Source of the DNA: Flavobacteriaceae bacterium
GTDB taxonomy: Bacteria; Bacteroidota; Bacteroidia; Flavobacteriales; Flavobacteriaceae
Direction of reading: 5' to 3'
DNA: 64,000 nucleotides
Assembly: GCA_016649715.1 (NCBI GenBank)
Contig: JAENXC010000007.1
Coordinates: 62,001 to 126,000, forward strand
The position numbers and the translations under genes were made by a program. Positions 18,649 to 28,319 of the stretch are shown one piece after another. Positions within the stretch are counted from its first letter, which is position 1. Each line of letters begins with the position of its first letter. Under the pieces are notes generated by a model that did not search any database, had not been told where the DNA came from, and saw nothing but the letters and a program-made list of their open reading frames with translations.

Positions 18649-18834
18649 TTATGTTTGATCTGTATCTTTTCTGTTTTTAAGAAGGCCAATGCCGGCAATG
18701 AAGAATACAACTCCCAGAATTATAAGTGCCCAAGGGCTCATCCCTACATTCATACTTCCAAACGCACTAAGTACGCCCATTATGAGGCCAATTCCTCCAA
18801 CAATGGTTAAAATGAAACCTAAAATCTTAATCAT
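18649..18834 (-). CDS. Small two-helix membrane protein (DUF3185-like)
   Basis: The 61-residue protein has two hydrophobic helices (about 4-25 and 35-52), Gly-rich, followed by a charged tail KNRKDTDQT. Size and pattern resemble DUF3185 proteins, but family membership is only suggested. It has its own downstream hairpin. Confidence 0.65.
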   Translation of the reverse strand: MIKILGFILTIVGGIGLIMGVLSAFGSMNVGMSPWALIILGVVFFIAGIGLLKNRKDTDQT

Positions 18835-18923
18835 AATTTAATTTTTTTGATGGTTTATTGGATTAAAATTAGAGGAAAGCATTCACTTGGGAATGAATGT
18901 TAACAAAATCTTTGCAGCTCAAA

Positions 18924-19490
18924 TTATTTGGCAGCAGGATCCCAGCCTATCATAAAATATTTAAAAGGCGCATCATCCGGTATTTGGCTGGCTTCAACTT
19001 TTAAATCCATGTTGTAGCGGAGCTCTTCCGGAAGGCTTTTTTTGTCAATGGTTAAATACACATCTGTGTCTTTCAGAAATATTACAACTGCGTTGATGGT
19101 CGTTTGAATATTATCTATGGTGTAATTGGCCTTGACATCTTTCCAAGTACTTGCTGGAGTTAATCCCTTTTCGGTTTTATATCTGGAATCAAAAACTTGT
19201 ATGTTTTTTATAGTTGAATTTGGATCGGTTTCATCATCGGGTGAAAGCAGCAAAAGTTGTTTCCCGCCTTTCTCATAAATTTCAACCTCTCCCTGTGTTT
19301 CCAAAGCGTTTGGTGATGAGTTTATTTTTACAATAGAATCTGTTGCGAAAATGGAATCTATCTGCTTAATCTTCATTTCGTTGGTCAAATTGCCGATGGA
19401 GCCATTTTTAATCAAAAAAGGATCGCTGTCCTTTCCGCATTGAACAAAAGCAAGTGAAACTATTCCTATTATTAAAAGTGTTTTTTTCAT
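18924..19490 (-). CDS. Putative lipoprotein of unknown function
   Basis: The 188-residue protein starts with a lipoprotein signal (MKKTLLIIGIVSLAFVQCG, lipobox F-V-Q-C), so it is probably anchored to the periplasmic side of a membrane. The mature part is mostly beta-strand-like with a conserved-looking LSPDDETDPNSTIKNI segment. I do not recognise a family. Confidence 0.65.
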   Translation of the reverse strand: MKKTLLIIGIVSLAFVQCGKDSDPFLIKNGSIGNLTNEMKIKQIDSIFATDSIVKINSSPNALETQGEVEIYEKGGKQLLLLSPDDETDPNSTIKNIQVFDSRYKTEKGLTPASTWKDVKANYTIDNIQTTINAVVIFLKDTDVYLTIDKKSLPEELRYNMDLKVEASQIPDDAPFKYFMIGWDPAAK

Positions 19491-19618
19491 TTATGTTATT
19501 ATGTTATAAAGTTACTAAGTTATTAAGTCGATGAGTTTAGAAATTTTTATTTTGAAAACAGATTTTTAACCGATGACACACTTTAATGAACACTCCCATT
19601 TAAAAAGTTTAGTTTTTT

Positions 19619-19667
19619 ACTGACCACTGACTACTGACTACTGACTACTGACCACTGACCACTGAAT
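19619..19667. repeat. Heptanucleotide array (ACTGANN)x7
   Basis: Seven consecutive units: ACTGACC, three of ACTGACT, two of ACTGACC, then ACTGAAT. It reaches the first base of the stop codon of the neighbouring HerA-like gene. Confidence 0.8.
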
Positions 19668-21196
19668 CACCGCATCATCTTCCCTAAAATCCCCAAAACA
19701 CTGCGTATTACAGTTGGGCTGGTAAGTGTTTTTAACCAAGGGTTTGCAGTACTTCTTCGGCTTGATGAACTGCGGCTCGAAGTAGTTTTTCTTGCAGCTT
19801 CCTTTTCATTTTGTGCTTTTTCCTTGGCTTCCTCTTTATTGGCAATTTCAATTTTTTCCGTCAACATTTCGTAAGCGCTTTCTCGATCAATAACTTCGTT
19901 GTATTTCGGAATCAGTTTTGAAGTTCTTAATAAATCCTTCAATTCGCTATCCGTCAAAATGTCCATGCGGCTCATGGGTGCGCGCAGCATTGTGCGAGCC
20001 AGTGGAGTTGGAATTCCTTTTTCGTTCAGTGCGCTTACTAATGCTTCGCCAATTCCCAAAGCTGTTAAAACTTCGTCTGTTCTGTAATAATCAGAAAGTG
20101 GATAATTCTCGGCGGTCAGTTTTATTGCTTTTCTATCTTTCGCAGTAAATGCCCGAAGCGCATGCTGGATTTTCAATCCTAACTGGCTCAAAACAGCGTC
20201 TGGAACATCGGTTGGGTTTTGGGTGCAGAAATAAAGGCCAACCCCTTTGGAGCGTATCAATTTTACAATACTTTCAATTTGGTTTAGCAGCGCGCTGCTG
20301 GCTTCATTGAAAATTAAATGTGCTTCATCAACAAATATCACCAACTCGGGTCTGCCGCTGTCGCCCTGTTCGGGAAAGGTTGCGTAAATTTCAGCCAAAA
20401 GACTAAGCATAAAAGTGGAAAAAAGCTTCGGGCGGTCCTGAATATCAGTCAAACGGAGAATGTTTATATAACCCATTCCGTTTTCGTCAATACGAAGCAG
20501 ATCCTGCGTGTCAAACGATTTTTCGCCAAAAAACAAATCGGCATCCTGTTGCTCCAGTTCTACTACATTCTGAAGAATGGAACCTGTTGATGAGGTTGAA
20601 ATTCTTCCGTATTCGCTTGCAAATTCATCTTTTTCTTCTTCTGTTGCATACTGCAGCATTTTTTTGAAATCCTTTAAATCGAGCAAGGGCATTTTGTTGT
20701 CGTCGCAATATTTAAAAATTACGGAAACAATGCCAGCTTGCACATCGCTCAAATCTAAAATCCGGGAAAGTAAGACGGGTCCAAATTCGCTTACAGTAGC
20801 GCGAAGGCGAACGCCTTCCTGGTCTGAAAGCGAAAGTATTTCGCATGGAAACTTTTTCGCTTCATACGGAAAGCCAATGGCTGCATGGCGTTCCTCAATT
20901 TTGGCATTGGTGGCTCCGGGTTCGGCAATGCCACTTAAATCGCCTTTTATGTCCATCAAAAGTACTGGGATTCCCTTCTCGGAAAGATTTTCGGCAATTA
21001 TCTGTAGCGTTTTTGTTTTTCCCGTTCCGGTTGCACCGGCAATAAGCCCGTGGCGGTTCAAGGTTTTCAACGGAATTTTAACGTAAGCATCCTTAACGGT
21101 TTCGCCATCCAGCATAGCCGCACCGAGGGTTATGTAATCGCCCTTGGTAGTATATCCGGCGTTTATATAATCGAAAAAAGCTTGTTTGTCTGCCAT
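19667..21196 (-). CDS. HerA/YjgR-like ATPase (DUF853)
   Basis: The 509-residue protein has Walker A GATGTGKTKTL and Walker B VIFVDEAHLIF, a helicase HerA central domain (about residues 20-440) and an Ala/Lys/Glu-rich coiled C-terminus. DUF853 (YjgR) proteins are hexameric-type ATPases related to HerA/FtsK whose role is not settled; DNA translocation is likely by family. It stands alone between a repeat array and queE. The length matches E. coli YjgR (about 500). Confidence 0.88.
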   Translation of the reverse strand: MADKQAFFDYINAGYTTKGDYITLGAAMLDGETVKDAYVKIPLKTLNRHGLIAGATGTGKTKTLQIIAENLSEKGIPVLLMDIKGDLSGIAEPGATNAKIEERHAAIGFPYEAKKFPCEILSLSDQEGVRLRATVSEFGPVLLSRILDLSDVQAGIVSVIFKYCDDNKMPLLDLKDFKKMLQYATEEEKDEFASEYGRISTSSTGSILQNVVELEQQDADLFFGEKSFDTQDLLRIDENGMGYINILRLTDIQDRPKLFSTFMLSLLAEIYATFPEQGDSGRPELVIFVDEAHLIFNEASSALLNQIESIVKLIRSKGVGLYFCTQNPTDVPDAVLSQLGLKIQHALRAFTAKDRKAIKLTAENYPLSDYYRTDEVLTALGIGEALVSALNEKGIPTPLARTMLRAPMSRMDILTDSELKDLLRTSKLIPKYNEVIDRESAYEMLTEKIEIANKEEAKEKAQNEKEAARKTTSSRSSSSRRSTANPWLKTLTSPTVIRSVLGILGKMMR

Positions 21197-21275
21197 CTAA
21201 CTAATTTTTGTTCAAATGTAAGGAAATATAAATTCCAAATATTTTAAAGCATCAAATTCCAAATAAAAAACAACT

Positions 21276-21308
21276 TTCAATATTCAATATTCAATATTCA
21301 ATATTCAA
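21276..21308. repeat. Heptanucleotide array (TTCAATA)x4.7
   Basis: Four exact copies of TTCAATA plus TTCAA stand in the spacer upstream of queE, followed by ATTTGGAATTTG-type imperfect repeats. The period is again 7 bp. Confidence 0.8.
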
Positions 21309-21396
21309 AATCAGATTCATTTTTAGTTTGAAATTTATTCGTTTTTTGAGATTTATTTGGAATTTGGAATTTGTGATTTGGAATTTATTTTTAAAG

Positions 21397-21404
21397 TACT
21401 TTTG
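21397..21404 (+). promoter_or_regulatory. -7 box of queE, probably giving a leaderless mRNA
   Basis: TACTTTTG fits TAnnTTTG and ends only five bases before the queE ATG (21410), so transcription should begin at or next to the start codon. No TTG lies at the ideal distance. Confidence 0.5.
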
Positions 21405-21409
21405 CACCG

Positions 21410-22039
21410 ATGAAAAAGGAAGTACAAATTTTAGTGGATAAAGGAGTGATGCTCCCGTTGATGGAAGAGTTTTATACCATTCAGGGCGAAGGTTTCCACA
21501 AAGGCACTGCCGCATATTTTATACGCGTTGGTGGGTGTGATGTGGGCTGCCATTGGTGCGACGTCAAAGAAAGTTGGAACGCTGAACTGCATCCGCCAAC
21601 AGCCATTGAAGCAATAGTCGAAAACGCTGCAAAACACTCAAAAACCATTGTTATAACAGGAGGCGAACCGCTAACTTGGGATATGGGACCATTAACTGAA
21701 ATGCTGAAAGAAAGAGGCATGCAAACGCATATTGAAACTTCCGGAGCCTACAGGCTAACTGGAATTTGGGACTGGATTTGTCTTTCTCCTAAAAAAATGA
21801 AATTGCCTACCGATGAAATCTATAAAGTGGCTAACGAGCTGAAAGTGATAGTTTTCAACAAGGATGATTTCCGTTTTGCGGAAGAACAGGCCGCGAAAGT
21901 CAACGAAAACTGCATACTCTATTTACAGCCCGAATGGAGCAAACGCGAAAAGATGAGCCCGCTTATTGTGGATTACGTGATGCAGAACCCACAGTGGAAG
22001 GTTTCGTTGCAAACCCATAAATATTTGAATATACCGTAG
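21410..22039 (+). CDS. queE: 7-carboxy-7-deazaguanine synthase QueE (radical SAM)
   Basis: The 209-residue protein has the QueE start PLMEEFYTIQGEGFHKGTAA and the cluster motif in GGCDVGCHWCDVKESW, which binds the 4Fe-4S cluster and SAM. ITGGEPLTW is the GGE SAM motif. It makes the deazapurine core of queuosine in tRNA. The start at 21410 matches the family length. Confidence 0.94.
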   Translation: MKKEVQILVDKGVMLPLMEEFYTIQGEGFHKGTAAYFIRVGGCDVGCHWCDVKESWNAELHPPTAIEAIVENAAKHSKTIVITGGEPLTWDMGPLTEMLKERGMQTHIETSGAYRLTGIWDWICLSPKKMKLPTDEIYKVANELKVIVFNKDDFRFAEEQAAKVNENCILYLQPEWSKREKMSPLIVDYVMQNPQWKVSLQTHKYLNIP

Positions 22040-22056
22040 AGACGCACGGCTGTGCT

Positions 22057-22599
22057 TTACGGCTTTTTGAACGGGATTTCCACATAATGGTCGTCCCAGC
22101 CTATCATCAATGTTGTTCCCTTACTGTCTGTTTTAAAAATCATAGAGAGCGATTCAATAGGCGCCGCGGCTTGCAAACAGGGTACAGTTATCCGTGCAAC
22201 ATCTTTTTCTTTTTTATAACTAAAAGCTCCCCAAACATTGGTATCGCTGTTTATGATGACAGTCCAATTCTCTTTGTCAGGAATTGTATAAAGTGTATAG
22301 GTTCCGGGCTTTAAAAGTGTTTTTCCTAATTTTAATGGAGTATAAATATCGAGTTCTGTCGCTTCGTTTGCGCCAGTTCGCCACACTTCGCCATAAGGCA
22401 CTAAGCCTCCAAATATATCGCGGCCTTTTTTCTGTGGGCGACTGTAAATAACTCTTGCCAAGGGTGGGCTTTTTTTGTCGGGCCGTGCCATTGCAAGATC
22501 CATTGGTGAGGCATCCATCTCTGGAAAGCTTTGTGCCTGCAAACTTTGAAATGCAAAACCGGTTGAAACAATGAAAAACAGGAGAAGTGCTTTTTTCAT
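22057..22599 (-). CDS. DUF2911 secreted protein
   Basis: The 180-residue protein has a signal peptide (MKKALLLFFIVSTGFAFQSLQA) and the DUF2911 core: VIYSRPQKKGRDIFGGLVPYG, VWRTGANEATEL, PGTYTLYTIP and the ending WDDHYVEIPF. The family is widespread in Bacteroidota, lies in the periplasm or on the surface, and has no assigned function. It is convergent with queE. Confidence 0.88.
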   Translation of the reverse strand: MKKALLLFFIVSTGFAFQSLQAQSFPEMDASPMDLAMARPDKKSPPLARVIYSRPQKKGRDIFGGLVPYGEVWRTGANEATELDIYTPLKLGKTLLKPGTYTLYTIPDKENWTVIINSDTNVWGAFSYKKEKDVARITVPCLQAAAPIESLSMIFKTDSKGTTLMIGWDDHYVEIPFKKP

Positions 22600-22857
22600 A
22601 AAAGATATTTTTAAAGATTTGTTGATAATTCTAAATAATTATGACAACTATTTCAACGAAAAGTTTCAACCAAAATTAAAAAATTCGAAATAAATAGTAC
22701 TGTAAAACGTTTAATAAGTCGAAAATAGTACCCAACTATTACGCTAAAATCCAAATCTCTTCCCAAGCCTATCAAAAGGTGTGTTTTTTCACAGAGATTT
22801 GTTAATAACTTACAGCTTATAAATTACGTAAACCCTCAATTTTAGTGGGGATTTGGT

Positions 22858-22865
22858 TATATTTG
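22858..22865 (+). promoter_or_regulatory. -7 box of gyrB
   Basis: TATATTTG matches TAnnTTTG and lies 39 bp upstream of the gyrB ATG. No clear TTG at -33. The rest of the 305-bp gap (22600..22904) shows no gene. Confidence 0.5.
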
Positions 22866-22904
22866 TTCGTTACGAAAAAAACTGAAAATCATTCAAATTA
22901 TTAT

Positions 22905-24845
22905 ATGAGCGAAGAACAGAAAAAAGGCAGCTACGGTGCCGACCAGATTCAAGCGTTGGAAGGAATGGAGCATGTGCGCAAACGCCCCTCCATGTACATC
23001 GGCGATACGGGGGTACGCGGTTTGCACCATTTGGTTTATGAAGTGGTGGACAACTCCATCGACGAGGCCATGGGTGGCTTTTGCGATACTATTGAAGTCT
23101 GGATAAACGAGGACAACTCGGTTACCGTTAAGGACAACGGCCGTGGGATTCCGGTAGATATTCATAAAAAAGAAGGCGTTTCGGCACTTCAGGTTGTAAT
23201 GACCATGATTGGGGCTGGCGGAAAATTCGACAAGGATTCCTATAAAGTTTCCGGAGGGCTCCACGGGGTTGGGGTTTCCGTCGTAAACGCACTTTCAGAA
23301 CATTTAACAGCTACCGTTTACCGCGATGGCAAAATATGGCAACAGGAATACGAACGCGGCAAACCGTTATACCCTACAAAGCCTATTGGCGAAACAGATT
23401 ACCGCGGAACTGTTGTTACTTTCAAGCCAGATCCGCAAATATTTCAGCAAACGTTGGAGTACAATTATGATACTCTTGCAAGTAGAATGCGTGAGCTTTC
23501 TTTTTTGAATAAAGGAATTACCCTTTACTTTACCGATAAAAGGGAAAAGGATGAAAATGGGGAATTTGTTACTGAAAAATTTCACAGTACAGAAGGTTTA
23601 AAGGAATTCATCCGCTTTTTGGACGGAAACCGTGAACCGATTATTGCCCAAGTAATTTCGATGGAAGGCGAGAAAAACGACATTCCTGTTGAAGTTGCAA
23701 TGGTTTACAACACTTCTTTCAACGAAAACCTTCATTCCTACGTAAACAATATCAACACTCACGAAGGTGGAACGCACCTTGCTGGTTTCCGCGCCGGATT
23801 GACCCGTACTTTAAAGAAATATGCGGATTCTTCCGGAATGCTTGATAAATTAAAATTCGAGATTTCTGGGGATGATTTCCGTGAAGGATTGACCGCCATT
23901 ATTTCGGTAAAAGTACAGGAACCGCAATTTGAAGGGCAAACGAAAACTAAATTGGGTAACCGCGAAGTTACGGCAGCGGTGAGCCAAGCGGTTTCCGAAA
24001 TGCTTGAAAACTATTTGGAGGAACATCCAAATGATGCCAGAACCATTGTGCAAAAAGTAATCCTTGCTGCACAGGCGCGTCACGCAGCACGAAAAGCCCG
24101 TGAATTGGTGCAACGCAAAACCGTGATGAGCGGTGGCGGCTTGCCCGGAAAGCTTTCCGATTGCTCCGAACAGGATCCTACAAAATGTGAAGTATTCCTC
24201 GTGGAGGGAGATTCCGCAGGTGGAACGGCAAAACAAGGAAGGGATCGTAATTTTCAAGCAATTCTTCCTTTAAGGGGAAAAATTCTGAACGTTGAAAAAG
24301 CCATGCATCACAAGGTCTTTGAAAATGAGGAAATTCGAAATATATATACCGCTTTGGGCGTAACCATCGGTACCGAGGAAGACAGCAAAGCCCTGAACCT
24401 TGAAAAATTGCGCTACCATAAAGTGGTGATTATGTGTGATGCGGATGTCGATGGTAGCCACATTGCCACATTGATTCTTACTTTCTTTTTCCGTTATATG
24501 CGCGAATTGGTTGAGGCTGGTTGTGTTTACATTGCCACGCCACCTCTTTATTTGGTAAAAAAAGGAGCTAAAAAAGAATACGCTTGGAGCGATAAAGAGC
24601 GCGATGCACTGAACGAACAGTTTGGCGGTAGCGCAGCAATTCAACGCTACAAAGGTTTGGGTGAAATGAACGCTGAACAGCTTTGGGACACTACAATGAA
24701 CCCGGAATTCAGAACCCTTCGCCAAGTAACTATAGACAACGGCACCGAAGCCGATAGGATTTTCTCTATGCTGATGGGCGATGAAGTTCCACCAAGGCGC
24801 GAATTTATTGAGAAGAATGCGGTTTATGCGAACATTGATGTATAA
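22905..24845 (+). CDS. gyrB: DNA gyrase subunit B
   Basis: The 646-residue protein has the GHKL ATPase (VRKRPSMYIGD, EVVDNSIDEAMGG, VKDNGRGIP, GGLHGVGVSVVNALS), the transducer, and the TOPRIM domain (EVFLVEGDSAGGTAKQGRD, MCDADVDGSHI), ending with the GyrB C-terminal motif QRYKGLGEMNAEQLWDTTM. With GyrA it introduces negative supercoils. Start 22905 (MSEEQKKGSYGADQIQ) is the usual Flavobacteriia start. A strong terminator follows. Confidence 0.97.
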   Translation: MSEEQKKGSYGADQIQALEGMEHVRKRPSMYIGDTGVRGLHHLVYEVVDNSIDEAMGGFCDTIEVWINEDNSVTVKDNGRGIPVDIHKKEGVSALQVVMTMIGAGGKFDKDSYKVSGGLHGVGVSVVNALSEHLTATVYRDGKIWQQEYERGKPLYPTKPIGETDYRGTVVTFKPDPQIFQQTLEYNYDTLASRMRELSFLNKGITLYFTDKREKDENGEFVTEKFHSTEGLKEFIRFLDGNREPIIAQVISMEGEKNDIPVEVAMVYNTSFNENLHSYVNNINTHEGGTHLAGFRAGLTRTLKKYADSSGMLDKLKFEISGDDFREGLTAIISVKVQEPQFEGQTKTKLGNREVTAAVSQAVSEMLENYLEEHPNDARTIVQKVILAAQARHAARKARELVQRKTVMSGGGLPGKLSDCSEQDPTKCEVFLVEGDSAGGTAKQGRDRNFQAILPLRGKILNVEKAMHHKVFENEEIRNIYTALGVTIGTEEDSKALNLEKLRYHKVVIMCDADVDGSHIATLILTFFFRYMRELVEAGCVYIATPPLYLVKKGAKKEYAWSDKERDALNEQFGGSAAIQRYKGLGEMNAEQLWDTTMNPEFRTLRQVTIDNGTEADRIFSMLMGDEVPPRREFIEKNAVYANIDV

Positions 24846-24863
24846 CCAAATGTAAATAATTTT

Positions 24864-24902
24864 AAAAAGCCCATTTCTGAATATTTCTGAAATGGGCTTT
24901 TT
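24864..24902 (+). terminator. Intrinsic terminator of gyrB
   Basis: A perfect 14-bp stem (24864..24877 and 24889..24902, loop 11 nt) has an A run on one side and a T run on the other, starting 18 bp past the stop. Confidence 0.85.
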
Positions 24903-25039
24903 AGTTTTTAACCCTTTATTATCATTATTTTAAGCAGATATTGGTACTTTTGTGCAACTTTTCAGCCCACAATAATTTAAACATTAAAATGGGTTTACTA
25001 TTCAATAAAAAATAATAATAATCAATAAAAAATAATTAA

Positions 25040-25966
25040 ATGAAAGTAACAGTTGTAGGCGCAGGAGCCGTTGGCGCAAGTTGTGCCGAGTACATTGCCA
25101 TCAAGAATTTTGCAAGCGAAGTAGTTTTGTTGGACATCAAAGAAGGTTTTGCCGAAGGAAAGGCGATGGACCTGATGCAGACCGCTTCATTAAATGGTTT
25201 CGACACCAAAATTACAGGAATAACAAATGATTATTCAAAAACTGCGGGTAGCGATATCTGCGTAATCACAAGTGGAATTCCAAGAAAACCGGGAATGACC
25301 CGCGAAGAGCTGATAGGTATAAACGCCGGAATTGTGAAGGACGTTTCTTCCAATCTTGTAAAAAATTCACCTAAAACCATTATAATCGTGGTAAGCAACC
25401 CGATGGACACGATGGCCTATTTGGTTCATAAAACATCCAGTTTGCCGAAAAACAGAATTATAGGAATGGGTGGCGCTTTAGACAGCGCACGTTTTAAATA
25501 TCGTTTGGCAGAAGCTTTGGGTGCGCCCATCAGCGATGTTGACGGAATGGTAATCGGTGGCCACAGCGATACCGGAATGGTGCCATTGACCCGTTTGGCA
25601 ACGAGAAACAGCGTTCCTGTAAGTGAGTTTATTTCCAAAGAAAGATTGAATCAAGTAATGGAAGACACCAAAGTGGGTGGAGCAACCCTTACAAAATTGT
25701 TGGGAACTTCAGCTTGGTACGCACCGGGAGCGGCAGTTTCAGCCTTGGTTCAAGCAATAGCTTGCGACCAAAAGAAAATGTTCCCTTGTTCCGTAATGCT
25801 TGACGGCGAATACGGATTAAAAGATATTTGCATTGGTGCTCCAGTTATTTTGGGCCGAAACGGTATTGAGAAAATTGTGGAATTGGTATTGACCGATGCC
25901 GAAATAGCACATATGAAAGAAAGTGCGGAAGGTGTTCGCAGTGTTAACAATTTGCTCGAATTGTAG
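25040..25966 (+). CDS. mdh: Malate dehydrogenase
   Basis: The 308-residue protein has the NAD-binding Rossmann motif VVGAGAVGASCAEYIA, SGIPRKPGMTREELI (substrate Arg loop) and the catalytic His in GGHSDTGMVPL. It oxidises malate to oxaloacetate in the TCA cycle; it is of the LDH-like bacterial MDH type. A TACTTTTG -7 box stands at 24945..24952, 87 bp upstream. It has its own terminator. Confidence 0.96.
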   Translation: MKVTVVGAGAVGASCAEYIAIKNFASEVVLLDIKEGFAEGKAMDLMQTASLNGFDTKITGITNDYSKTAGSDICVITSGIPRKPGMTREELIGINAGIVKDVSSNLVKNSPKTIIIVVSNPMDTMAYLVHKTSSLPKNRIIGMGGALDSARFKYRLAEALGAPISDVDGMVIGGHSDTGMVPLTRLATRNSVPVSEFISKERLNQVMEDTKVGGATLTKLLGTSAWYAPGAAVSALVQAIACDQKKMFPCSVMLDGEYGLKDICIGAPVILGRNGIEKIVELVLTDAEIAHMKESAEGVRSVNNLLEL

Positions 25967-25992
25967 TTTTAGACAAATTATCTATCGAAATG

Positions 25993-26020
25993 AAAAAGCT
26001 GGCGTTTGCTGGCTTTTTTT
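25993..26020 (+). terminator. Intrinsic terminator of mdh
   Basis: An AAAAAGC...GCTTTTTTT hairpin with two G-U pairs in the RNA stem and a 4-nt loop lies 27 bp past the stop. It overlaps the last codon of the convergent membrane-protein gene. Confidence 0.75.
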
Positions 26021-26513
26021 ATTTCTCTATTTCTAGTTCCTTTTTCTTATAAATTCCATATAAATAAAGGGATAAAATAATTATGGTGATCCAACGACAT
26101 ATTGCAATTGAAGCTTCGGTTAAACCAAATAAGTTTAAAAATTCTATATCATCAAAACTCAATTCTAATGAAATTTTCTCAGCCATTAATCCCATTAATT
26201 TATTTCCTAGCGGATTTAAAAATACCACAATAATTATGGCAATAATATATTCAACTTTAGGAAACTCAGTTTTTTGTATTTCAAAATGAATAGCTTTTTG
26301 GTTGACATATTTTAAAACCAAAACAATTGTCAAAGCATATGCAAGAACGCTTAAAATAGGTATTGAATAATTTAAAAAATCTAAGGAAAATTCCATCCAC
26401 AGCCCAAAATAGAAATACGCGTGGATTATGAAACTCAGAATAGAATCAATTGCTTTTATCAAAACAAACCCAAAAAACATCCAAAGTGCAAGTGAAAATA
26501 ATTGTTTGTTCAT
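26019..26513 (-). CDS. Integral membrane protein of unknown function
   Basis: The 164-residue protein has four hydrophobic helices (about 6-27, 47-68, 85-105, 137-158), a layout like DUF2975 proteins, but I see no decisive motif. It is AT-rich compared with mdh. It is convergent with mdh and stands downstream of a terminator, so it is probably transcribed alone. Confidence 0.6.
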   Translation of the reverse strand: MNKQLFSLALWMFFGFVLIKAIDSILSFIIHAYFYFGLWMEFSLDFLNYSIPILSVLAYALTIVLVLKYVNQKAIHFEIQKTEFPKVEYIIAIIIVVFLNPLGNKLMGLMAEKISLELSFDDIEFLNLFGLTEASIAICRWITIIILSLYLYGIYKKKELEIEK

Positions 26514-26540
26514 TCTATAAATTTAAAGAATTGAAATGAA

Positions 26541-26577
26541 AAAGACCTGTCAAGTATTCAAAACTTGACAGGTCTTT
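26541..26577 (-). terminator. Intrinsic terminator of the FG-GAP gene
   Basis: A perfect 14-bp stem (26541..26554 and 26564..26577, loop 9 nt) is followed on the minus strand by a short T stretch, 61 bp past the stop. Confidence 0.75.
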
Positions 26578-26637
26578 GATTCAGTAGGAATTCAAGATAT
26601 ATTTTTTAGATAATCATTCGTGAATTCGTGGCTTATT

Positions 26638-28251
26638 TTAATTCTTAATAAATTTATAGCTCGTGGTTTTCTTCTCCACTTGTAGCATTGCAAAATAGGT
26701 TCCCGTTTTCAATGAAGATACGTTTATGTTTCCTTCATTTGAAACTTTGCAGTTCAAGACTATTTTGCCGTTTACATCTATAATCTTTACAGGAATATTT
26801 TCCAACCCTTTCATCGAAAAATTCAGCAGTGCCGATGTTGGGTTTGGATATAGGTTTATTGTTTCGTATTCAAAATCATCCACATTTATAGTAGTGCTTC
26901 CTTCTTCAACAATAATTGTTTCATTGATGTTCGGGTTTTGGATTATATCTACCGTCCCCGAAGGCCATTCAATAATCAATGTTTCAATAGTTGTGCTGGT
27001 GCCAATACCAAAATGTGCCAATAGTGAATTCATATGGCTAAAGCCTTGGCCAGAGCGCACTTCGCGCATCTGTGTGCCCCAATCGCCCACTATTTTTACT
27101 CTTGCCCCAATTCCATTTTTGTTGCTTTCAATGCCTTCCAAGCCAACTTTTATCCAGTTGTTTGCATTGCCATCGTTTATGTATAGATTGCCATCATTCA
27201 CAACATCCAAAAACCCATCATTGTTAAAATCGCCAATACCGCCTTCGTCGAAGCTGAGGTCCTGGCCTATAAAGGTCATATCGCCATTGTTTAAATAAAG
27301 CTCTTTAGACATTTCAGAAAAAATATCCACAAAACCGTCGTTGTTGAAATCGCCTGATTGGTTTTCCCAGGCACCCAGATCTGTTGGGTTTATTCCCGAA
27401 GCATCAATAACGTCTGTGAACATTCCGGTGCCGTCGTTTTGCATCAATCGGTTTTGAAAATCGTGGTTCACAATAAAGGCATCAAAATCGCCATCATTGT
27501 CAAAATCCTCAAAAACAGTAGACCAAGATTGCGCATTGTCGCGCATCCCGATTTCCAATGCATTTTCGGTAAAAGTGCCATCGCCGTTGTTGGTGTACAT
27601 TGCGTTGTCACGATTTGGGTCGCCAGGCTGGGCGCCCCCTTTGCATTTGGTTAAATACATATCTGTGTCTCCATCATTGTCATAATCTACCCAAATTGCA
27701 GCGTAGTTGCCAGGCCTATCTAGGGTTTCTATTAAAGTTTGGTCAAGAACCATGTTTTGGCCGCCCTCGTTGCGGTATGGATGGCTTTGGTCCACGTCGT
27801 GGCAAATGAAGGCATCTAACATACCGTCGTTGTCTATGTCTGCAAGTGTGGAACGCTGTGAAAAAATATATTCGGGTTTTGTTATTTCAGTATATGCAGT
27901 CCCGTCTTCATTAGCGAATAGAAAAGATACGCGTGAATTGTTGCCAAGAAACAAATCGTTGTAGCCATTGCCGTCAATATCGCCAGCCGCTACGCTCCAG
28001 TCTGGAACATTCTGTATGGGTGTGGAAATAAATACGGAATAGAAAGTGTGGTCTGGAAGCTGGTAATCTATACCAATCCCGGTATCTGAAACCCGGACGT
28101 AATCGTCAAGGTAGTCGCCATTCATATCAACAGCTACCTCAGAATAGTCTGGATAGTTCCCAATCAGGTCGCTTTGGTTGGTAAATGTAACTTGGGCCAT
28201 CAAGGCAGCGCTGAACATTAGTGCGTTGAAAAGAAGTAGTTTTTTTATCAT
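26638..28251 (-). CDS. Secreted FG-GAP/VCBS repeat protein with ASPIC/UnbV domain and T9SS sorting domain
   Basis: The 537-residue protein begins with a signal peptide and continues with at least seven FG-GAP/VCBS repeats carrying Ca-binding DxDxDG-like loops (YDNDGDTDMYL, FDNDGDFDAFI, FNNDGFVDIF, FNNDGFLDVV). Residues about 380-450 are an ASPIC/UnbV domain (NGIGARVKIVGDW, VRSGQGF). The last 75 residues are a type IX secretion sorting domain (NLYPNPTSALLNF ... FIKN). It is most likely surface-exposed and may bind glycans or other ligands. Confidence 0.88.
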   Translation of the reverse strand: MIKKLLLFNALMFSAALMAQVTFTNQSDLIGNYPDYSEVAVDMNGDYLDDYVRVSDTGIGIDYQLPDHTFYSVFISTPIQNVPDWSVAAGDIDGNGYNDLFLGNNSRVSFLFANEDGTAYTEITKPEYIFSQRSTLADIDNDGMLDAFICHDVDQSHPYRNEGGQNMVLDQTLIETLDRPGNYAAIWVDYDNDGDTDMYLTKCKGGAQPGDPNRDNAMYTNNGDGTFTENALEIGMRDNAQSWSTVFEDFDNDGDFDAFIVNHDFQNRLMQNDGTGMFTDVIDASGINPTDLGAWENQSGDFNNDGFVDIFSEMSKELYLNNGDMTFIGQDLSFDEGGIGDFNNDGFLDVVNDGNLYINDGNANNWIKVGLEGIESNKNGIGARVKIVGDWGTQMREVRSGQGFSHMNSLLAHFGIGTSTTIETLIIEWPSGTVDIIQNPNINETIIVEEGSTTINVDDFEYETINLYPNPTSALLNFSMKGLENIPVKIIDVNGKIVLNCKVSNEGNINVSSLKTGTYFAMLQVEKKTTSYKFIKN

Positions 28252-28319
28252 GATAGTATAGTTTGGGGACTAAAAATAAAGTAAATTGTTTGATTAATAA
28301 GGCAATAAGATTAGAAAAA

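Noticed and set aside
12457-19667. CRISPR-like arrays
   Set aside because: The repeats are 7-bp tandem units without spacers of constant length, and no cas gene is near.
22741-22830. Replication origin next to gyrB
   Set aside because: No group of DnaA boxes, no dnaA or dnaN nearby; the AT-rich spacer contains only a -7 box.
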